Below, piece by piece: positions 7,435 through 15,153 of a stretch of 24,853 nt of DNA. The stretch's first letter is position 1; each line of letters starts with the position of its first letter. Source of the stretch: Treponema sp. (GTDB taxonomy: Bacteria > Spirochaetota > Spirochaetia > Treponematales > Breznakiellaceae); assembly GCA_031266635.1 (NCBI GenBank), contig JAISAN010000246.1, forward strand, positions 1 through 24,853, read 5' to 3'. A program made the translations under genes and the position numbers. The notes under the pieces are model-generated. The model made no database searches, was not told the origin of the DNA, and worked only from the letters and a program-made list of their open reading frames with translations.

Positions 7435-10400
7435 GTCCTCCCGATATTCAGGATATTCTGGAACGGGCCAAAGGTTCCGTCAGGGTAGGGGATCATGAGG
7501 AAGCTGAACGGCTCCTGAAAAATTATCTCGCCAAAACCCCGGACAGCCGGGACGCCCATCTGCTTCTGGGAACCACGCTGGCAAAAATGGGGAAACTTTC
7601 CGAAGCGGGGGATGAATTCAATATCCTTTTGGCCAGGAACCCCGAGGATCTGGAAGCCCTCAACAATATGGCCGTTATCTACCGCCGTCAGGGCAAACTG
7701 CAGGATGCCCTGGCCGTTCTTGTGGAAGCCATTGACATTGATCCCACCCGGGCGGAATTTCATTACAATATCGGGAATATTCATAAACAGCTGGGAAACC
7801 TAAAGGCCGCGTCTATGGCCTATGCCAAGGTGGTTGAGCTGGACCCCAATTATACTCCCGCCTACAACAATCTGGGCACCATTTACGAACAGCTTAAAGA
7901 ATACGATAAAGCTTTTGCCGTGTTCCGCAAGGGTCTTAATCTGGACCGGAACAATCCCACCCTGCATTTTAATTACGGGGTAACCCTGGAGGCCAACGCC
8001 CTGCTGGAAGAAGCGGCCAACGAATACCGGGCAAGTATCCGCAGTAAACCCGGCTGGCTGGAGCCCATGAATAATCTGGGGATTGTACTTTTTAAGCAGG
8101 GAAAACATGACAAGGCCCTCTCAATGTTCAAGCGGATCCTTTCGGCGGATCTTATGAACGCGGAGGCCCGGAATAATATGGGCGTGGTTCTGGCGGATCA
8201 GGGGCGGACCAAAGAGGCGATTCAGAATTACCGTCAGGCGATTGAGGCGGACCCCCACTACATAAAGGCCGTTGTTAACCTGGAACGGATTCTGGAAGAC
8301 ACCGGGGATTTTGCCGACGCCATTGTGGAAATGGAAAAGCTGATCAAGTTAAGCCCGAATAGTGTAGAGGTGCGGACCCGTCTTGCGGGTTTGTATCTCA
8401 GGATGGAACGTTACCCCGAAGCCCTGGAAGAGGTAAAAGCGGCTCTGGACTGGGACCCGGAAAATATTCAGGCCCTCAGGATCGAAGGTATGGTGCTTCG
8501 GGTTCTGGGGAAGGACGAGGAAGCCGAGGCTATTTTCAAAAAAATCCTTGCGATTGATCCGGCCAACGATTCTTTTCATCTGGATCTGGCGGATATTTAT
8601 TTTAAGCGGAAGGAATATACGGAAGCGGAGGAGCGGATCAACGCCTTCCTTGTCCGGCGTCCCAATGACCGGAAGGCAAAACTCCTTCTGGGAAGACTTT
8701 ATGCGGAAATGGGGAACCGGACCCACGCAATTCAGATTTTTGAGGAACTTGCCAGGGCGGACCCCAATGATACGGAAGCCCTGTCCGCCGCCGCGGAACT
8801 GCACAAAAATGCCGGATCCATTGAAAAGGCCCTTCGCACCGCGGATGCCCTGGTAAATCTCCAGGGAAAACGGGCCAACCCGGAAGACCTTTCGGATTTG
8901 AACAAGTCGCTGGAATTTTACGAAAACGCCGTCAATGCGTATTCCAGTTCCGTCAGGGAAATGTGGGACCGGAATATCAAATTGGCGCTGGAAATGCCGG
9001 AGGGGGAGCCGGAAGCGGAAAATAATATGCCCCTGCTCTTTGGCGCCGCCGGAATAGCGCCCGCGGTGGACGAGGAAGCGGAGATCCTTTTTGTTGAAGA
9101 TGTGGAAAACCGGGAGGAGCTTATCGGGGAAGAAGACCTGGAACCCCCGGAAGAGCCCCTGCCCCTGTATGAAGAAAAGGATACTTCTCTGGATAATATG
9201 GCGGATCGATTTGCGCCCATGCCTCCGATATTTCCGTCCTATCCTCCGCCGTCCCCGCCGCCTGCGGCCCAGGACTCTCCTCCTCCGCCGCCACCTCCTT
9301 CGCCACCGCCGCCGCCGGTTCCCCAGAATCCGCCGCCGCCGCAAGCTTATCCGCCGCCGCAGTATCCACCGTCCCCGCCGCCTGCGCCCCAGGACTTTCC
9401 ACCGCCGCCACCTCCTTCGCCGCCACCTCCGCCGCCTGTTTCACCGCCGCCGGTTCCCCGGAATCCGCCACCGCCGCAAGCTTATCCGCCGCCGCCTCCG
9501 CCTCCTCCGCCACCTCCGCCACCGCCCCAGGAACCCGCACCCGCGCCTGTTGAAGAGGATGAACCGTTCCCCGGCATGGCGGCGGATGATCAAACGGATT
9601 ATCCCTCAGAGGAAATTCCCCTTGATGCGGAACCATTGGAGGAAGAAGCGGTTCCCGATCTTGAAACGGAAGAAAATTTTGAAGAGGAAACGCCGGAAGA
9701 AGAAAGTATCTTTGGGGAAGAAGAACCCGAGGAATTTTTGGAACCGGAAATAGATGAACTGTTTCCGGATGAAGAAGAACCGGTAATTCCGGAAGAAGTC
9801 CCGCCGGATGAGGAAATTCCGTCCCTGCCGCCCGATGACGCTTCTTCTGAAGAAATACCCGTTTCACCGGCCCAAGTATTAAGCGCCGGGACCTTCGGGG
9901 AAGAAAAAAAATCCCCAAATCTCAAAAAAGATGATATGCTGGGCTTGATGAATTATCTGAAAACCTTGACCGGCGCGCTGCCCGGCAAGTTCCGGGACGA
10001 GTTTTTACAGAGTGACGCCCGGCTCAGCATGGAATATATTATTGATACCCTCAATGGCCGCCAGGGCCTTATCAAGGAGATTGAAGCCCGGCGCGATACT
10101 GCCGGACATTCCGTTTGGGCGGTAAAGGAGACGCCGGTCCCGTCCGTTTCCCCCGCCCCCGCTGTTCCGGCAGGCAGGATGGCCGCCCTGCGGGCCGCGG
10201 CGCACGCGAAAGACGCGGCGGATGCGGCGGCGGGAAAGCCGGAAAACCGGAAAAAGCCGGATCTGGCGGGAATGTTGGCTTTTATGGCAAATCTCGCGGG
10301 GGCCCTGCCGGACTCCGGCCTGGGCAAGGCGATTTCCCGTAAGGTGGATACGGTCATTACCGGAATAAAACATCAGAAGTCAGGGGAAACAGTTGATTGA
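7431..10400 (+). CDS. Large TPR protein with polyproline, acidic and duplicated C-terminal segments
   Basis: A 989-aa protein. Residues about 5-482 form some 14 tandem 34-residue tetratricopeptide repeats (recurrent A/L-x-NN-L/M-G … A … P pattern), a superhelical protein-binding scaffold. Residues about 602-706 are proline-rich with runs of up to 14 prolines (686-699). Residues about 707-825 are strongly acidic (Glu/Asp/Pro). The last 155 residues contain two related motifs (from D834 and D944) sharing M-x2-L-(x2)-L-x-GALP. No signal peptide is seen, so a cytoplasmic location is likely unless export is non-classical. The start overlaps the preceding stop (ATGA). The stop overlaps the next gene's TTG start (TTGATTGA). 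The polyproline stretch should demand EF-P for translation, from known ribosome biology. Partner and function are not recognisable; a scaffold role is inferred. Confidence 0.92.
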   Translation: MSPPDIQDILERAKGSVRVGDHEEAERLLKNYLAKTPDSRDAHLLLGTTLAKMGKLSEAGDEFNILLARNPEDLEALNNMAVIYRRQGKLQDALAVLVEAIDIDPTRAEFHYNIGNIHKQLGNLKAASMAYAKVVELDPNYTPAYNNLGTIYEQLKEYDKAFAVFRKGLNLDRNNPTLHFNYGVTLEANALLEEAANEYRASIRSKPGWLEPMNNLGIVLFKQGKHDKALSMFKRILSADLMNAEARNNMGVVLADQGRTKEAIQNYRQAIEADPHYIKAVVNLERILEDTGDFADAIVEMEKLIKLSPNSVEVRTRLAGLYLRMERYPEALEEVKAALDWDPENIQALRIEGMVLRVLGKDEEAEAIFKKILAIDPANDSFHLDLADIYFKRKEYTEAEERINAFLVRRPNDRKAKLLLGRLYAEMGNRTHAIQIFEELARADPNDTEALSAAAELHKNAGSIEKALRTADALVNLQGKRANPEDLSDLNKSLEFYENAVNAYSSSVREMWDRNIKLALEMPEGEPEAENNMPLLFGAAGIAPAVDEEAEILFVEDVENREELIGEEDLEPPEEPLPLYEEKDTSLDNMADRFAPMPPIFPSYPPPSPPPAAQDSPPPPPPPSPPPPPVPQNPPPPQAYPPPQYPPSPPPAPQDFPPPPPPSPPPPPPVSPPPVPRNPPPPQAYPPPPPPPPPPPPPPQEPAPAPVEEDEPFPGMAADDQTDYPSEEIPLDAEPLEEEAVPDLETEENFEEETPEEESIFGEEEPEEFLEPEIDELFPDEEEPVIPEEVPPDEEIPSLPPDDASSEEIPVSPAQVLSAGTFGEEKKSPNLKKDDMLGLMNYLKTLTGALPGKFRDEFLQSDARLSMEYIIDTLNGRQGLIKEIEARRDTAGHSVWAVKETPVPSVSPAPAVPAGRMAALRAAAHAKDAADAAAGKPENRKKPDLAGMLAFMANLAGALPDSGLGKAISRKVDTVITGIKHQKSGETVD
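9240..9540 (+). repeat. Imperfect internal duplication in the polyproline coding tract
   Basis: Within the TPR gene, a CCG/CCT/CCA-rich block is duplicated. The landmark AGGACT recurs at 9271 and 9391 (offset 120). The landmark AAGCTTAT recurs at 9343 and 9478 (offset 135). The two offsets show that the copies have since changed length. All changes keep the reading frame. Confidence 0.8.
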
Positions 10401-11253
10401 TCGTTTAAACGAGCGGATAGAAGAATATATCAGAAGTATGCCCAGCCTGCCCACCACGGTCGCCAAGGTATTGGAAGTTTGCAATAATCCCCAAACCAGT
10501 CCGGCGGATTTGAACCATGTTATTTCCCTGGATCCGGTTTTGGTGGGCCGGGTGTTAAAGTTGATTAATTCCGCTTATTACGGCCTCGGCCAACAGGTAA
10601 CCAACCTGGTCCGGGCAATCATTATGCTGGGGATCAACACCGTCAAGAACCTTGCCCTCTCCACCGCCGTTATGGGAAACCTCTCCTCAAAAAAAGATTT
10701 TCAGGGCCTTAACATGGAAGGCTTCTGGCGGCATTCGCTCTGCGTCGGGGTCGCCGCCAAAAACCTCGCCAAACAGCGGGGGATCGATACCAAACAGCAG
10801 GAAGAATACTTTACCGCCGGCCTCCTCCATGACATCGGGAAAATACCTCTTAACGCCGTATTGTCCAAGGAGTATATGCTTACCGTCAGCGCCGCGGACC
10901 GGGAACGGGTCTCCCTTTTCCGGGCGGAGGAAAAAAACCTGGGGATGAACCACAATGCCGCCGGGGCCATGATCGTGAAAGCCTGGCGGCTTGAAGGCCC
11001 GGTGGGGGAGGCCGTCATCCATCACCATGCCTATACGGAATATTCGGGACCCCACACCGATATCCTGTTCAGTGTGGCGGCGGCCAACCGTTTCGCGTCA
11101 ATTATGGAAGTCGGTTTTTCCGGCGACCGGTACCCGGAAAAGATGGACAATCTGATCTGGGAGACCCTGGGGACCGGATGGGATGTATTCGACAAGATAG
11201 AAACAACGGTAAATGAAGAAATTGAAAAGGCCAAAATATTTTTGAGGTTATAA
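10393..11253 (+). CDS. HDOD domain signalling protein
   Basis: A 286-aa protein whose opening 'MPSLPTTVAKVLEVCNN' and 'VISLDPVLVGRVLKLINSAYYG' is the classic HDOD start. HDOD domains are HD-superfamily helical modules found in bacterial signalling and stress proteins. Unlike the degenerate version, this one retains candidate metal ligands: H114 (in GFWRHSL), H146-D147 followed by Lys150 (LLHDIGKIP) and a His cluster (VIHHHAY). Phosphohydrolase activity is therefore conceivable but unproven. No GYP motif or receiver domain is present. The start is TTG at 10393, inside the TPR gene's last codons (TTGATTGA), with AGGGG at 10382-10386 as Shine-Dalgarno. One base separates its stop from the next ATG. 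It is the third gene of the operon, and coupling suggests it works with the TPR scaffold. Confidence 0.93.
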   Translation: MIDRLNERIEEYIRSMPSLPTTVAKVLEVCNNPQTSPADLNHVISLDPVLVGRVLKLINSAYYGLGQQVTNLVRAIIMLGINTVKNLALSTAVMGNLSSKKDFQGLNMEGFWRHSLCVGVAAKNLAKQRGIDTKQQEEYFTAGLLHDIGKIPLNAVLSKEYMLTVSAADRERVSLFRAEEKNLGMNHNAAGAMIVKAWRLEGPVGEAVIHHHAYTEYSGPHTDILFSVAAANRFASIMEVGFSGDRYPEKMDNLIWETLGTGWDVFDKIETTVNEEIEKAKIFLRL

Positions 11254-11254
11254 T

Positions 11255-12169
11255 ATGTTGTCAGTACGTTTTTGGGGAGACCGGGGATCAATTCCCTGTC
11301 CCGGCCCCGCTACGGTGAAATATGGGGGGAATACCTCCTGCCTGGAAATCCGGGCCGATGACCGGCTGGTAATCATCGATTTCGGTACGGGGATCAAACC
11401 CCTGGGCGACTGGCTCATGGCCAACGATTTTAAAAAGGGCCCCATTGACACGGACATTTTTATCACCCATACCCACTGGGATCATATCATGGGCTTCCCC
11501 ATGTTCTCCCCGATTTTTATCCCCACCAGCAGGCTGCGAATCCGGGGGCCCGTCTCCTACGAGGACGATACCCTGGAATCGATCATCGGTGCCCAGCTTT
11601 CTTACCGCTACTGGCCGGTCAGGCAGAGCGAGCTTTCCGCCCAGATCGAATACGGCCAGATCAAAGAAACCTCCCTGGATCTGGGAAACGGCCTCTGGGT
11701 TACCACAAAATACCTCAACCATCCGATCCTCTGCCTGGGCTACCGGTTTGAATACCGGGGTAAATCCATTGTTACCGCCTATGACAACGAACCCTTCAGG
11801 AACCTGTTCCCCACAGACCCCGCGGACCCCAGTTACGATGAGGACGCCGCCAGGGAAGGGAACCTGGTGGCGAAAGAAGAAAACGAGAAAATTCTCCGGT
11901 TTTTTCTCGGCGCCGATGTACTGATCCACGACGCCCAGTATACCGCCGCCGAATATGAAAACCACCTCGGCTGGGGCCACTCATCCTATGAACATGCCAT
12001 CAACGCCGCCCACAAGGCCAGGGTTAAAAAACTTGTCCTTTTTCATCACGATCCCAACCGTACCGATGAACAGCTTGAACAGCTTGAGGCAAATTACCGC
12101 GCGAAAGTCCACGGCAGGACAAAAATGGAGCTTATGATGGCCCGGGAAGGGCTTCTGGTGGAAGCCTGA
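11255..12169 (+). CDS. Metallo-beta-lactamase-fold hydrolase
   Basis: A 304-aa MBL-superfamily protein. The metal-binding HTHWDH sits at residues 72-77, with the early strand 'KYGGNTSCLEIRADDRLVIIDFGTGI'. Later ligand candidates lie in IHDAQYT, GWGHSS and LFHHDPN. The GNTSC … DFGTG pattern matches a subgroup often annotated as cyclic-nucleotide or phosphodiesterase-like MBL hydrolases and found with signalling domains. The substrate cannot be read from sequence. The ATG lies one base after the HDOD stop, with GAGG at 11244-11247. It is the last gene of the LamG/FN3–TPR–HDOD–MBL operon, and a short stem plus T-tract follows. If HDOD or MBL act on a nucleotide signal, the operon would be a signalling unit; that is inference. 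Confidence 0.93.
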   Translation: MLSVRFWGDRGSIPCPGPATVKYGGNTSCLEIRADDRLVIIDFGTGIKPLGDWLMANDFKKGPIDTDIFITHTHWDHIMGFPMFSPIFIPTSRLRIRGPVSYEDDTLESIIGAQLSYRYWPVRQSELSAQIEYGQIKETSLDLGNGLWVTTKYLNHPILCLGYRFEYRGKSIVTAYDNEPFRNLFPTDPADPSYDEDAAREGNLVAKEENEKILRFFLGADVLIHDAQYTAAEYENHLGWGHSSYEHAINAAHKARVKKLVLFHHDPNRTDEQLEQLEANYRAKVHGRTKMELMMAREGLLVEA

Positions 12170-12185
12170 GAGCGGCTGTTTTTTT
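12163..12185 (+). terminator. Possible intrinsic terminator after the MBL gene
   Basis: A short stem AGCC (12163-12166), 7-nt loop, GGCT (12174-12177) is followed by G and seven T (12179-12185). The stem is only 4 bp and overlaps the last codons. The T-tract is the main support. Confidence 0.35.
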
Positions 12186-12204
12186 GCCCTTTTGCCCCCA
12201 TCCA

Positions 12205-12269
12205 TGTTTTTTTCTTCTATAAAAAAAATAAAAATTTTTCTTGACGCCGGATAAAAAGCGGTATATACT
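12205..12269 (+). promoter_or_regulatory. Strong promoter with AT-rich UP-like element
   Basis: TTGACG (12241-12246, 5/6), a 17-bp spacer and TATACT (12264-12269, 5/6) form a near-consensus sigma-70 promoter. Directly upstream (about 12205-12240) is an A/T-only-like tract in an otherwise GC-rich neighbourhood, typical of an UP element. Transcription would begin near 12276 and give a leader of about 300 nt before the lipoprotein gene at 12579. Confidence 0.75.
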
Positions 12270-12360
12270 GAACCAGCTTTAGGTTTCTGTTGGTTTTTCA
12301 GCCGGTTTTATAGTTTCTCAGTTTGAATTTCTCATCGTGATATTTGTTCTAAAAAATGAC

Positions 12361-12508
12361 GTTTTGGAACAGTTGAGGTTGTTCCAAAACCCGGTTGGTG
12401 CAGACCAAAGGTCTGATGAAACAACCTCTTGGAAAAGCGGTCAAATGCCCGCTTTTCCATGCAAGGTTACTGTTCCAAAAACTGAAGTTTTGGAACAGCT
12501 TCAGTTTT
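12361..12508 (+). repeat. Palindrome cassette in the lipoprotein gene leader
   Basis: Two palindromes built on the same arm flank a GC-rich centre. The first is GTTTTGGAAC (12361-12370), 10-nt loop, GTTCCAAAAC (12381-12390). The second is CTGTTCCAAAA (12470-12480), loop ACTGAAG, TTTTGGAACAG (12488-12498). Between them lie CAGACC/GGTCTG (12401-12406 and 12410-12415) and GGAAAAGCGG/CCGCTTTTCC (12431-12440 and 12449-12458). Competing pairings exist: GAGGTTGTT (12375-12383) with AACAACCTC (12420-12428), and AAAACTGAAG (12478-12487) with CTTCAGTTTT (12499-12508). The second palindrome, loop included, recurs at 19635-19664. The rest of the 12170-12578 gap shows nothing beyond the promoter and Shine-Dalgarno. 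Confidence 0.85.
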
Positions 12509-12578
12509 ATATAAAAATCAATTCAAAATAGCGGCGTTATTTTCACTGATTGTTCTTGTTTGGGGAAAGGAGTCGCTT

Positions 12579-13955
12579 ATGAAGAAGCTTGTTGTTCCAT
12601 TCGCAGCAGTTTTTTGCGCCGGACTGTTGGCTTGCGCCAGCGGCGGGACGGCCGCTGGCGGCGAGCCGGTATTTCAGCCGCAGGTTTCGGGAAAATCATC
12701 CGGGAATTACGCGCGGCCGCTTTCTTATGCGACCGCCGCCGCATACCGGACAAACGCGGCGGACAGTCTGATACGGAATATGCCCAAACGTATTGAAGCT
12801 TACCGTTCGACAGATATGGAGGAATATATCAGGCAAATTGCCGCATATATACTACAGACTTCGGCCAATCAATATGAAAGTGTCAAAAAAGCCCATGACT
12901 GGACGATCCTCAATATCCGCTATGATACCATATCGCTTTTGGAGGACAACTCGTTTTCGCAGGATTACGCCAGCGTTATCAGAAAAAAACTCGGTATGGC
13001 TGAAGGGCTGGCCAATGTTTTTAAGGTCCTCTGTGACCGTATGGAAATTGAGTGTGAAACAATACGGGGATATGGAAGGGGATACAATAATTCCCCCTTT
13101 GATACTGAAAATCCCGTGGGCAACCATGTGTGGAATATGGTACAGATTGACGGGGGCTGGTATTTTGTAGACTGTACGTGGGATACAGGGTATCTGAACG
13201 GCGGACATTATACCCCGAGGTATTCAACGGAATATCTTTTTCTGCCGCCGGAATATTTTTTATACAGCCATTTTCCTGAAAAACCCGAACATCAGCTTCT
13301 GGATGAAAAAATATCCTTCACCGATTTCTCCAGCCGCCCCTTCCTCCGGCCGCTGTTTTTTGAGGCCATCAGCAGCATGGATTTTGATCTGCAAAAAATA
13401 AACTACACCGGTGAAAAGCTGGCAATAGAGTTTTCTCCCGCCGAAGCGTATATAAACAACATTGAGGTTTATGATGAACAGGGGCTCAAAAGTCTTGAGA
13501 ATCTTTCGTTTGTCCAGCGGGAAGGGCAAATCTACCGGGTTTATTTTTCTTTCCCCAGTTCCGGCAACTATATGGTCAAATTGTTTTCAAAAAAACAGGA
13601 CGCCGTCCGTTTTTCTTTGAGCGCGGAATTTGGGGTGAAAGCGGCGGCGGGGAATGCGATACGGTATCCAACCCAGTTCCCGTCTTTTGGACCGGAAATA
13701 TCCATTGTCAGCCCTCTGGAGATGCCTCTGCGGCGGAATGAGGCCTACGAATTCAAAATTGACGCGGAAAGTAATAAGCGTATCATTCTTATAGCCAACA
13801 ATAAGACGCAGAATTTTTTCCTGAACGAGGACGGTCTGTATGTGCTTAATACGGTGATTCCTGATAATGCCAGGGAAATAGTCATCGGGGTAAACAATGA
13901 CGCCAACGGTCATTATGAAAGCATAGCCAGATATATGGTAATTGATTCGTATTGA
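12579..13955 (+). CDS. Lipoprotein with transglutaminase/KY-peptidase-like fold, catalytic Cys replaced by Ala
   Basis: A 458-aa predicted lipoprotein: basic MKK, hydrophobic stretch, lipobox LLAC with Cys19. Residues about 95-205 form a transglutaminase-like core. The usual GVCEGYA nucleophile motif reads GMAEGLA, so Ala141 (codon GCT at 12999-13001) sits where Cys is expected, while His183 (NHVWN) and Asp198 (WYFVDCTWD) are kept. The following EYLFLPPEYFLYSHFPEKPEHQLL-type segment resembles kyphoscoliosis-peptidase (KY) relatives; the rest is beta-rich. It is therefore probably a non-catalytic binding protein on the cell surface or in the periplasm. AAAGGAG at 12566-12572 sets the ATG. The gene is visibly less GC-rich than its neighbours and stands alone with its own strong promoter, which may indicate separate acquisition. 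Confidence 0.85.
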   Translation: MKKLVVPFAAVFCAGLLACASGGTAAGGEPVFQPQVSGKSSGNYARPLSYATAAAYRTNAADSLIRNMPKRIEAYRSTDMEEYIRQIAAYILQTSANQYESVKKAHDWTILNIRYDTISLLEDNSFSQDYASVIRKKLGMAEGLANVFKVLCDRMEIECETIRGYGRGYNNSPFDTENPVGNHVWNMVQIDGGWYFVDCTWDTGYLNGGHYTPRYSTEYLFLPPEYFLYSHFPEKPEHQLLDEKISFTDFSSRPFLRPLFFEAISSMDFDLQKINYTGEKLAIEFSPAEAYINNIEVYDEQGLKSLENLSFVQREGQIYRVYFSFPSSGNYMVKLFSKKQDAVRFSLSAEFGVKAAAGNAIRYPTQFPSFGPEISIVSPLEMPLRRNEAYEFKIDAESNKRIILIANNKTQNFFLNEDGLYVLNTVIPDNAREIVIGVNNDANGHYESIARYMVIDSY

Positions 13956-14013
13956 GGGTTTTGTACCCCAAGTTATTGGGGTATAAAACCCGAATATAAA
14001 TACCTTTCGGGTT
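13956..14013. terminator. Bidirectional terminator-like hairpin between convergent genes
   Basis: A near-perfect 16-bp stem (13956-13971 with 13976-13991, loop GTTA, one G·U pair) begins right after the lipoprotein stop. A second stem, AACCCGAA (13987-13994) with TTCGGGTT (14006-14013), shares its 3' arm and overlaps the stop of the minus-strand gene. No T-tract follows, so a Rho-independent mechanism is not certain. Confidence 0.5.
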
Positions 14014-15094
14014 AGGAAACAGGTGTAGGTATATCCGCCGTCTCCGGCAGCGCCCCCCGGATTTCGCGGGGGAGGCGTTCAAGGGGGAAGATGTTCGGGC
14101 GGAGGCTGACGCTGCCGCCGGATTCATCCCCGCCGGTGAAGCTTTCGGGCAGGGAGAGCCGGGCCTTGGGGGCCAGTTCCGCCAGAACATCCGCGGCGGA
14201 GTTCAGGGCGATTCGGTACAAATCGCCGGTACTGAAGGCCCGGCAGGCGGGACAGGAACACCAGGTTTTTTCATGTCCCCGGTCAGGCCAGAGGTGGATA
14301 ACCTCAATTTCAGGGTGTATACGGAAAAGTGCGCTGAAAAATTTGGCGGCCTCTTTTTTCAGGAGGCTGATGCTTGCGGGGTTGGTGGGACAGAAATTAA
14401 AAGCCCGGTTCCGCTTCCCCGATTCCATGCGAAACAGGTCCCGGTGGAACAGAAAAAAACGGCGGGGTATCAGGAGGGATAGTTCCCAGCCCCCGGCCTC
14501 AGGGATCAGCGCGTAGTGTTCCGCAAGAACCGGCGCCCTGGGGCGCGGTCTGTTCAGGTCCCGGAGCGGCAGGATCAAGGCGTCGATTTTGTTCCGGGCG
14601 GCCCAGTGAATCAGGGCGTCCCGGTTTTTGGGTTTTCCGTTTCCGGCAAGAATGAGCCGGGGAACCCCTGCCGGAGGATCGGAGGCTTTGCGGGCCCGGT
14701 TGTCCCGCAGGGGGTACAGGCCCCCGCGGGCAGGGGGCGGCAATTCCCCGCGGCCCGGTTCCGGCCAGCGGACACCCAGGGCCTCCAGAAAATCAAAAAT
14801 CCCGTTCCAGAGCCCCCGGCCTGAATCGCCGTATATTTCGAGGCGGCCGTCTCCCAGCCGCCAGCTAAAGCCATTCCGGTAGGGGCCGCCGTCCCCCGGA
14901 TTCAAAAGGATAAGCGGTTCTTCCGGGGCCGTCGCGGCGGCGTCTTCAATCGCGGGGGGCTTTTTACCGCTTCCCGTTCCCGCCCTCCGGCGGAGCAGAT
15001 CAATATGGCGGGACAATTCTTCCGCTCCCCGCCGGGCCGCCGGTACGGAATAAGGGGTGAGGATCACCCAATCTCTGGATACATCAAAAATCAT
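14012..15094 (-). CDS. GH67-N/DUF4838-like protein (glycoside-hydrolase-related)
   Basis: A 360-aa protein. The N-terminal roughly 120 residues look like the alpha-glucuronidase N-terminal fold that precedes many DUF4838 proteins ('GAEELSRHIDLL', a 'LILLNPGDGG' strand, then 'LEIYGDSGRGLWNGIFDFLEALGVRWPEPG'). The rest resembles DUF4838, including 'IHLWPDRGHEKTWCSCPAC' with Cys279, Cys281 and Cys284. Family members are linked to polysaccharide utilisation, but no activity is established for this one. No signal peptide is visible, which is unusual for a polysaccharide enzyme. The start is the ATG ending at 15094. An upstream in-frame extension to 15211 would overlap the divergent gene. A perfect -10 TATAAT ends 6 nt before this ATG, with no Shine-Dalgarno. 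The protein is shorter than many DUF4838 multidomain proteins. Confidence 0.7.
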   Translation of the reverse strand: MIFDVSRDWVILTPYSVPAARRGAEELSRHIDLLRRRAGTGSGKKPPAIEDAAATAPEEPLILLNPGDGGPYRNGFSWRLGDGRLEIYGDSGRGLWNGIFDFLEALGVRWPEPGRGELPPPARGGLYPLRDNRARKASDPPAGVPRLILAGNGKPKNRDALIHWAARNKIDALILPLRDLNRPRPRAPVLAEHYALIPEAGGWELSLLIPRRFFLFHRDLFRMESGKRNRAFNFCPTNPASISLLKKEAAKFFSALFRIHPEIEVIHLWPDRGHEKTWCSCPACRAFSTGDLYRIALNSAADVLAELAPKARLSLPESFTGGDESGGSVSLRPNIFPLERLPREIRGALPETADIPTPVS

Positions 15095-15100
15095 ACGCCT

Positions 15101-15106
15101 ATTATA
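15101..15106 (-). promoter_or_regulatory. -10 box placed for a leaderless DUF4838 mRNA
   Basis: On the minus strand a perfect TATAAT (15106 to 15101) is followed by AGGCGT and then the ATG ending at 15094. The 6-nt gap would put the transcription start at or next to the start codon. No clear -35 is seen at 16-18 bp. Confidence 0.5.
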
Positions 15107-15153
15107 TGGATTTTTTCGTCTTTTACCTATATGCTTGGTACAACGGAAAAATA

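Noticed and set aside
8349..9918. Arg-, Ala- and Ser-rich frames on both strands across the polyproline region
   Set aside because: They are the other-frame reading of CCG-type repeats in the TPR gene and show no start signals.
12337..12531. 64-aa frame in the lipoprotein leader
   Set aside because: Its peptide repeats (VLEQL twice) simply translate the palindromic repeat, and it has no Shine-Dalgarno.
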